A stretch of 8,618 nucleotides of DNA from JALYGK01 sp036259835 (lineage in GTDB: Bacteria > Actinomycetota > UBA4738): the NCBI GenBank assembly GCA_036259835.1, contig DATABA010000002.1:1-8618 (forward strand), in the 5' to 3' direction. This document shows, in pieces, positions 5,316 to 8,618 of this stretch (within the stretch, counting starts at the first letter, position 1; every line of letters begins with the position of its first letter). Under the pieces are notes generated by a model. The model saw only the letters and a list, made by a program, of their open reading frames with translations, made no database searches and was not told the DNA's origin. Both the position numbers and the translations under genes were made by a program.

Positions 5316-6545
5316 GTGAGCGTCGAATCCCCACAGCAGACGGCGCCGGATCCACCGGCGAACAAGTCGCCCGCGCGCCTCCGGCCGAGCGACTTCCTGG
5401 TCGCACTCTTGATCGGGTTCATCCAGATCACGGGGACGATCTTCGCCGCCCGACACGGTCCGTTCGGCCCGGAGGAAGAACCGATACGCCGGTCGCTCGA
5501 TGCGCTCGCTTTCGTCCTCCTGGCTGCCGGGCCGGCCGCGCTGGTCGTCCGGCACCGTTTCCCGGCCGCCGTCCTCGTCGGCGTCTTCGGTACGACGCTC
5601 CTGTACTGGCTCATCGGCTACCCGAAGGGTCCGATCTTCCTGGCGCTCCTCGTCGCGTTCCTCACCGCCATGCGCCATGGGCGGCGAATGGTGGCCTGGC
5701 TGGTGCTGGGCGCCGGGTACTTCGGATTTCTGTGGCTCGAGTCTCTGCTCGGGCTGGACGAGGCGCCGAGCGCGGCCGAAGCGGTGGGGCTGGCCGCGTG
5801 GCTCCTGGTCCTGGGAGCCGTGGCCGAGTGGATCCGGGTTCGGCGCGAATACGTTCGCGCCGTGGAGCAGCGAGCACTCGAGGCGGAGCGTACCCGGGAG
5901 GAGGAGGCACGGCGCCGCGCCACCGAGGAGCGGCTTCGGATCGCCCGCGAGGTCCACGACGTGCTCGCCCACAACATCTCGCTCATCAACGTTCAGGCCG
6001 GCGTGGCACTACACCTCATGGCCGACCGGCCTGAGCAGGCCCGAACCGCCCTCTCCGCGATCAAGGACGCCAGCGGCGAGGTCCTGCGCGAACTCCGATC
6101 GACGCTCGGCGTTCTGCGACAGGTCGACGAACAGGCACCGCTGGAGCCGTCCGCGGGACTGGCTCGCCTGGACGACGTCATTGCACGTGCCGAAGCGGCG
6201 GGGCTTCGAGTTCAAAAGGAGGTCGATGGTGAGCCGAGGCCGCTGCCGGCAGGGGTCGACCTCGCGGCGTTCCGAATCGTCCAGGAGGCGTTGACCAACG
6301 TGGCTCGACACGCGGGACCGGCCACGGCGACGGTTCGCCTGGCGTATGGAGCACGTGATCTCACCGTGCAGATCGATGACGACGGCCGCGGCGCCGCCAC
6401 TCGACCGGCACTCGGGGAAGGGGGAGCCGGGATCCTCGGCATGCGAGAACGAACGGCCGCGCTGGGCGGTGAATTCGAAGCGGGCCCTCGGCCCGAAGGT
6501 GGGTTCCGAGTGAGGGCCAAACTTCCGGTGGACGGTCGTCCATGA
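5316..6545 (+). CDS. Membrane sensor histidine kinase, NarL/HisKA_3 family
   Basis: This 409-residue kinase has a short cytoplasmic N-terminus, then about five to six membrane helices between residues 25 and 171 with very short loops. A charged coiled-coil linker (about 172-207, rich in Glu and Arg) leads to the catalytic core. The HisKA_3 H-box is RLRIAREVHDVLAHNISLI with the phospho-acceptor at H214. The ATPase domain shows the N-box FRIVQEALTNVARHAG (E324, N328), the DDDGRGA motif (354-360) and the glycine-rich GGAGILGMRERTAALGG (369-385). With no large extracellular domain, it probably senses a membrane or intramembrane signal, as DesK-like kinases do. The GTG at 5316 is the first possible start. 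The gene overlaps the response regulator by ATGA, so the two form a coupled two-component pair. Confidence 0.95.
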   Translation: MSVESPQQTAPDPPANKSPARLRPSDFLVALLIGFIQITGTIFAARHGPFGPEEEPIRRSLDALAFVLLAAGPAALVVRHRFPAAVLVGVFGTTLLYWLIGYPKGPIFLALLVAFLTAMRHGRRMVAWLVLGAGYFGFLWLESLLGLDEAPSAAEAVGLAAWLLVLGAVAEWIRVRREYVRAVEQRALEAERTREEEARRRATEERLRIAREVHDVLAHNISLINVQAGVALHLMADRPEQARTALSAIKDASGEVLRELRSTLGVLRQVDEQAPLEPSAGLARLDDVIARAEAAGLRVQKEVDGEPRPLPAGVDLAAFRIVQEALTNVARHAGPATATVRLAYGARDLTVQIDDDGRGAATRPALGEGGAGILGMRERTAALGGEFEAGPRPEGGFRVRAKLPVDGRP

Positions 6546-7207
6546 TCCGGGTCCTCCTCGCCGACGACCAGGACCTGGTTCGAGCGGGATTCCGCGCCCT
6601 GCTCGATGCGGAGCAGGACATCGAAGTGGTCGGGGAGGCGGATGACGGCGAACAGGCCGCCCGGCTGGCGGCCGAGCTCGTCCCGGACGTCGTTCTGATG
6701 GACATTCGCATGCCCGGCGTGGACGGGCTGGAGGCGACCCGGCGCATCGCCTCGAACGAGAAGCTCGCCGCGGTTCGAATCGTCATCCTGACCACGTTCG
6801 ACCTGGACGAGTACGTGTTCGAAGCCGTTCGCCTGGGCGCCAGCGGCTTCCTGGTAAAGGACACGGAGCCGGCCGACCTGGTGCGCGCGGTGCGGGCGGC
6901 GGCGGGGGGCGACGCCCTTCTCTCGCCAGGCATCACGCGGCGGCTGATCGAGGAGTTCGCCACGCACGCCAAAGAGCCGCAGCCGTCTCCCAACCTCGGC
7001 CAGCTCACCGAGCGCGAACGCGAAGTCATGGCGCTGGTCGCCGCCGGTCTGTCGAACGAGGAGATCGCCAAGCGGCTCTTCGTCAGTCCCGCCACGGCAA
7101 AGACCCATGTCAGTAGGGCGATGGTGAAGCTCGGCGCTCGCGACCGCGCTCAGCTCGTGGTGTTCGCTTACGAATCAGGCCTCGTGCGTCCTGGCTGGCT
7201 CGATTAG
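6542..7207 (+). CDS. NarL/LuxR-family response regulator, partner of the upstream kinase
   Basis: The 221-residue product has a receiver domain (1-120) with acidic pocket D8/D9, phospho-acceptor D54 in VVLMDIRMPGVDG, T84/T85 and K106 in GASGFLVKD, so the switch residues are complete. A linker of about 30 residues leads to a LuxR-type helix-turn-helix (about 155-215), LTEREREVMALVAAGLSNEEIAKRLFVSPATAKTHVSR. The ATG at 6542 overlaps the kinase stop. Phosphorylation by the kinase should promote dimerisation and DNA binding. The targets are unknown; nearby palindromes at 5241-5279 and 8344-8378 are possible sites but nothing links them directly. Confidence 0.96.
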   Translation: MIRVLLADDQDLVRAGFRALLDAEQDIEVVGEADDGEQAARLAAELVPDVVLMDIRMPGVDGLEATRRIASNEKLAAVRIVILTTFDLDEYVFEAVRLGASGFLVKDTEPADLVRAVRAAAGGDALLSPGITRRLIEEFATHAKEPQPSPNLGQLTEREREVMALVAAGLSNEEIAKRLFVSPATAKTHVSRAMVKLGARDRAQLVVFAYESGLVRPGWLD

Positions 7208-7274
7208 GCCTGCCGAGTGAGCGGTAGACCATGGATGATCACCCCCGCAACTCGATTCAGGAGGACAACGGCGC

Positions 7275-7835
7275 ATGGGCAAGTTGATCTACTCGACCAT
7301 CTCGTCGGTGGACGGCTACGTGGCCGACGAGGACGGGAACTTCGGGTGGGCCGAACCCGACGAGGAGGTGCACAAATTCATCAATGTCCTCGAGCGACCG
7401 GTCGGCACGTATCTGTATGGCCGGCGCATGTACGAGGTGATGGTGGCGTGGGAAAACCCGAAGATCCTCGAAGGCCAGCCCCCATACATGCACGAGTACG
7501 CCCGAATCTGGCAGGCGGCAGACAAGATCGTGTATTCCGCGACGCTGGAAACGGCGAACAGCGCCAGGACCCGTATCGAGAACACCTTCGACCCCGAGGC
7601 GGTGCGGCAGATGAAGGAACGTTCCGAGCGTGATCTGAGCCTCGGCGGCTCCGGCCTCGCGCTCCATGCCATTCGGGCCGGGCTGGTGGACGAGTACCGC
7701 CTGTTTCTTGCACCCGTCGTGGTGGGGGGCGGCACGCGAGCCTTGCCTGACGAGGTCAACATCGAACTCGAGTTGCTGGCGGAGCGCCGATTCGCCGGCG
7801 GATTCGTCTACCTCTGGTATCGCAGCAAGCAGTAG
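7275..7835 (+). CDS. Dihydrofolate reductase family protein (RibD C-terminal domain)
   Basis: The 186-residue product starts MGKLIYSTISSVDGYVADEDG, the usual opening of stand-alone RibD_C/DHFR-fold proteins (PF01872). It contains YGRRMYE (48-54) and the NADPH-binding signature LGGSGLALHAIRAGLVDEYR (123-142), followed by LFLAPVVVGGGTRAL. These proteins are NADPH-dependent reductases with mostly unknown substrates. The family fold is clear, but neither riboflavin synthesis nor folate reduction can be claimed, because no rib or fol genes are nearby. CAGGAGG (7258-7264) lies ten bases before the ATG, slightly long but acceptable. It follows the response regulator by 67 bases on the same strand with no terminator between, so it may be part of the same transcript. 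Confidence 0.92.
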   Translation: MGKLIYSTISSVDGYVADEDGNFGWAEPDEEVHKFINVLERPVGTYLYGRRMYEVMVAWENPKILEGQPPYMHEYARIWQAADKIVYSATLETANSARTRIENTFDPEAVRQMKERSERDLSLGGSGLALHAIRAGLVDEYRLFLAPVVVGGGTRALPDEVNIELELLAERRFAGGFVYLWYRSKQ

Positions 7836-7978
7836 CCATCTACCGTCCGTGGCGTAGGCGACTCCACGCCCTTGCTCCGGCCGGCGCAGGTCCGAAGCAT
7901 CCCCTCGGGCGATGGCGGCGCCAGAGCCCTGAGCGACGATCGACGCGTGGCTGTCAAGACGAAAGGAGGTCGAAAGCC

Positions 7979-8236
7979 ATGGTCGAGCTGATGGGCACGA
8001 TCGGAGAATTCGGCGCCCGGGGCTACGGGTACGGGTTCGGATGGATCTTCCCGTTGCTGTTCTGGCTGCTGATCGTCGTCGGGATCTTCTTCCTGGTCCG
8101 GCGCAAGCAGGACTGGCGGGAGTGGCACGGCGTGAGGTCCGGGGAGGCCGTCCTCGCCGAGCGCTACGCCAAGGGCGAGATCAGCGAGGAGGAGTACAGG
8201 CAGCGGAAGGCGGTTCTTCGGGAAGGCCGCCGCTAG
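7979..8236 (+). CDS. Small membrane protein with C-terminal SHOCT domain
   Basis: The 85-residue product has one membrane helix (about 21-40, GWIFPLLFWLLIVVGIFFLV) followed by the basic stop-transfer RRK. The C-terminal SHOCT domain (57-80) reads AVLAERYAKGEISEEEYRQR. SHOCT domains are short helical hairpins attached to many unrelated proteins and are thought to mediate oligomerisation. The Gly/Tyr-rich stretch GARGYGYGFGW before the helix is typical of such small proteins. The start is well supported by AAAGGAGGT (7962-7970), eight bases before the ATG. The 143-base gap upstream holds no recognisable gene or clear promoter. The cellular role is unknown. Confidence 0.92.
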   Translation: MVELMGTIGEFGARGYGYGFGWIFPLLFWLLIVVGIFFLVRRKQDWREWHGVRSGEAVLAERYAKGEISEEEYRQRKAVLREGRR

Positions 8237-8263
8237 CAACCTCCGAAGTCCCAAACGCGCTGG

Positions 8264-8300
8264 TCAGCCCCTGTCCGAGCCCCTTTTGGGCAGGGGCTGA
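8264..8300 (+). terminator. Strong hairpin after the SHOCT gene
   Basis: TCAGCCCCTG (8264-8273) and CAGGGGCTGA (8291-8300) are perfect inverse complements, extended inward by three more pairs (8274-8276 with 8288-8290). The result is a 13-bp stem with an 11-base loop containing CCCCTTTTG. No T-run follows on either strand, so this is a terminator only in the broad sense (or a 3'-end stabiliser). Confidence 0.55.
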
Positions 8301-8343
8301 TCGGCGTCCGAACGAGACCAAATTCTCGGGTGTAACGGTCCCG

Positions 8344-8378
8344 CGGGAAGGGTAGTTAGAACTAACTAGCCTTGCCCG
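8344..8378. promoter_or_regulatory. Extended AT-rich-centred palindrome before the secreted protein gene
   Basis: The core is TAGTTAG-AA-CTAACTA (8353-8368). It extends outward as AAGG (8348-8351) with CCTT (8370-8373) across a single G/G mismatch, then as CGGG (8344-8347) with CCCG (8375-8378) across one bulged base. A second perfect palindrome, TCCCGCGGGA, overlaps its left edge (8339-8348). The low-GC core stands out from its surroundings and lies 49 bases before the start codon. It suits a dimeric regulator site, and TAGTTA (8353-8358) with TGTAAC (8331-8336) 16 bases upstream could be a weak promoter. Confidence 0.5.
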
Positions 8379-8416
8379 AGGTTCGGCTGGCGCGTACCCA
8401 GAAGGATGGGGTTTAC

Positions 8417-8618
8417 ATGCGAAGGGGATTACTCCTCAGCCTCGCATCGCTGCTCGTCTTTGCCTGGGCGCTTCCTGCCCGCGGGCATGACGGCGCCGAT
8501 TCGACCGGTCATGCGACGGCGCTCCTGCCCGAAGGCCGGTGGATGAGCATGTGGATGAGCTCCGCCACGCCGGTCAGCGAAAACATGGAGCGGGTCGGCG
8601 GCGACAACTTCTTCACCG
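8417..8618 (+). CDS. Secreted protein, 5' part only
   Basis: The visible 67 residues start MRRGLLLSLASLLVFAWALP, a clear Sec signal peptide with an RR n-region, a hydrophobic core to about residue 19 and a likely cleavage near ARG-HD (23/24). The mature part (HDGADSTGHATALLPEGRWM, then SSATPVSENMERVGGDNFFT) is polar and remains open to the window edge. The SENMERVG stretch is reminiscent of the start of secreted LVIVD-repeat (propeller-like) proteins, where similar text precedes the first blade, but this is a weak impression. AGAAGGA (8400-8406) lies ten bases before the ATG. The upstream palindrome is probably its control site. The size and function cannot be judged from this fragment. Confidence 0.75.
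   Translation, partial: MRRGLLLSLASLLVFAWALPARGHDGADSTGHATALLPEGRWMSMWMSSATPVSENMERVGGDNFFT

Noticed and set aside
4839..5972. Long minus-strand open frame (377 codons) across the repair and kinase genes
   Set aside because: It is a shadow of two well-supported plus-strand genes, with low-complexity Arg/Pro/Gly composition and no recognisable domain.
6212..7108. Long minus-strand open frame opposite the response regulator
   Set aside because: It is antisense to a complete, motif-rich regulator and has no domain of its own.

Overview
This is a high-GC window with strong G/C preference at third codon positions, GTG starts, and several genes that look leaderless. The gene families (HisKA_3 sensor kinase with NarL-type regulator, CGNR zinc-finger regulator, DUF885 peptidase, AzlCD, AlkD-like glycosylase) fit an actinobacterium or a relative of one. 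No marker gene fixes the taxon. I see no RNA gene, CRISPR array, insertion sequence or phage gene. The window looks like a chromosomal region of short operons.

Left third, minus strand (1-3153). A DUF885 zinc-peptidase-like gene is followed with 4-base overlaps by azlC and azlD, which encode a two-part branched-chain amino acid exporter. The azlD start appears to be a CTG codon. Beyond a 169-base gap lies the 5' part of a YciI/DGPF-domain gene, cut by the window edge. Its leader holds a long inverted repeat that abuts its Shine-Dalgarno sequence.

Divergent hub (3151-3227). A compact intergenic region carries four copies of a TTGGTGT-type half-site arranged as nested inverted repeats. The inner pair sits between the -35 and -10 of the DUF885 promoter. 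The gene read the other way encodes a CGNR-type putative regulator. The simplest model is a locally regulated peptide-hydrolysis and amino-acid-export module.

Middle, plus strand (3228-5315). The CGNR regulator is followed by a four-helix membrane protein of unknown function and an AlkD-like DNA alkylation repair protein that keeps the key glycosylase residues. A 234-base gap then holds a hairpin, traces of a possible broken minus-strand gene, two back-to-back inverted repeats and a -10-like element placed for a leaderless start.

Right part, plus strand (5316-8618). A membrane histidine kinase and its LuxR/NarL response regulator overlap by ATGA. They are followed by a RibD/DHFR-family reductase and a small membrane SHOCT protein. 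A hairpin and an extended palindrome precede a secreted protein that runs off the window.
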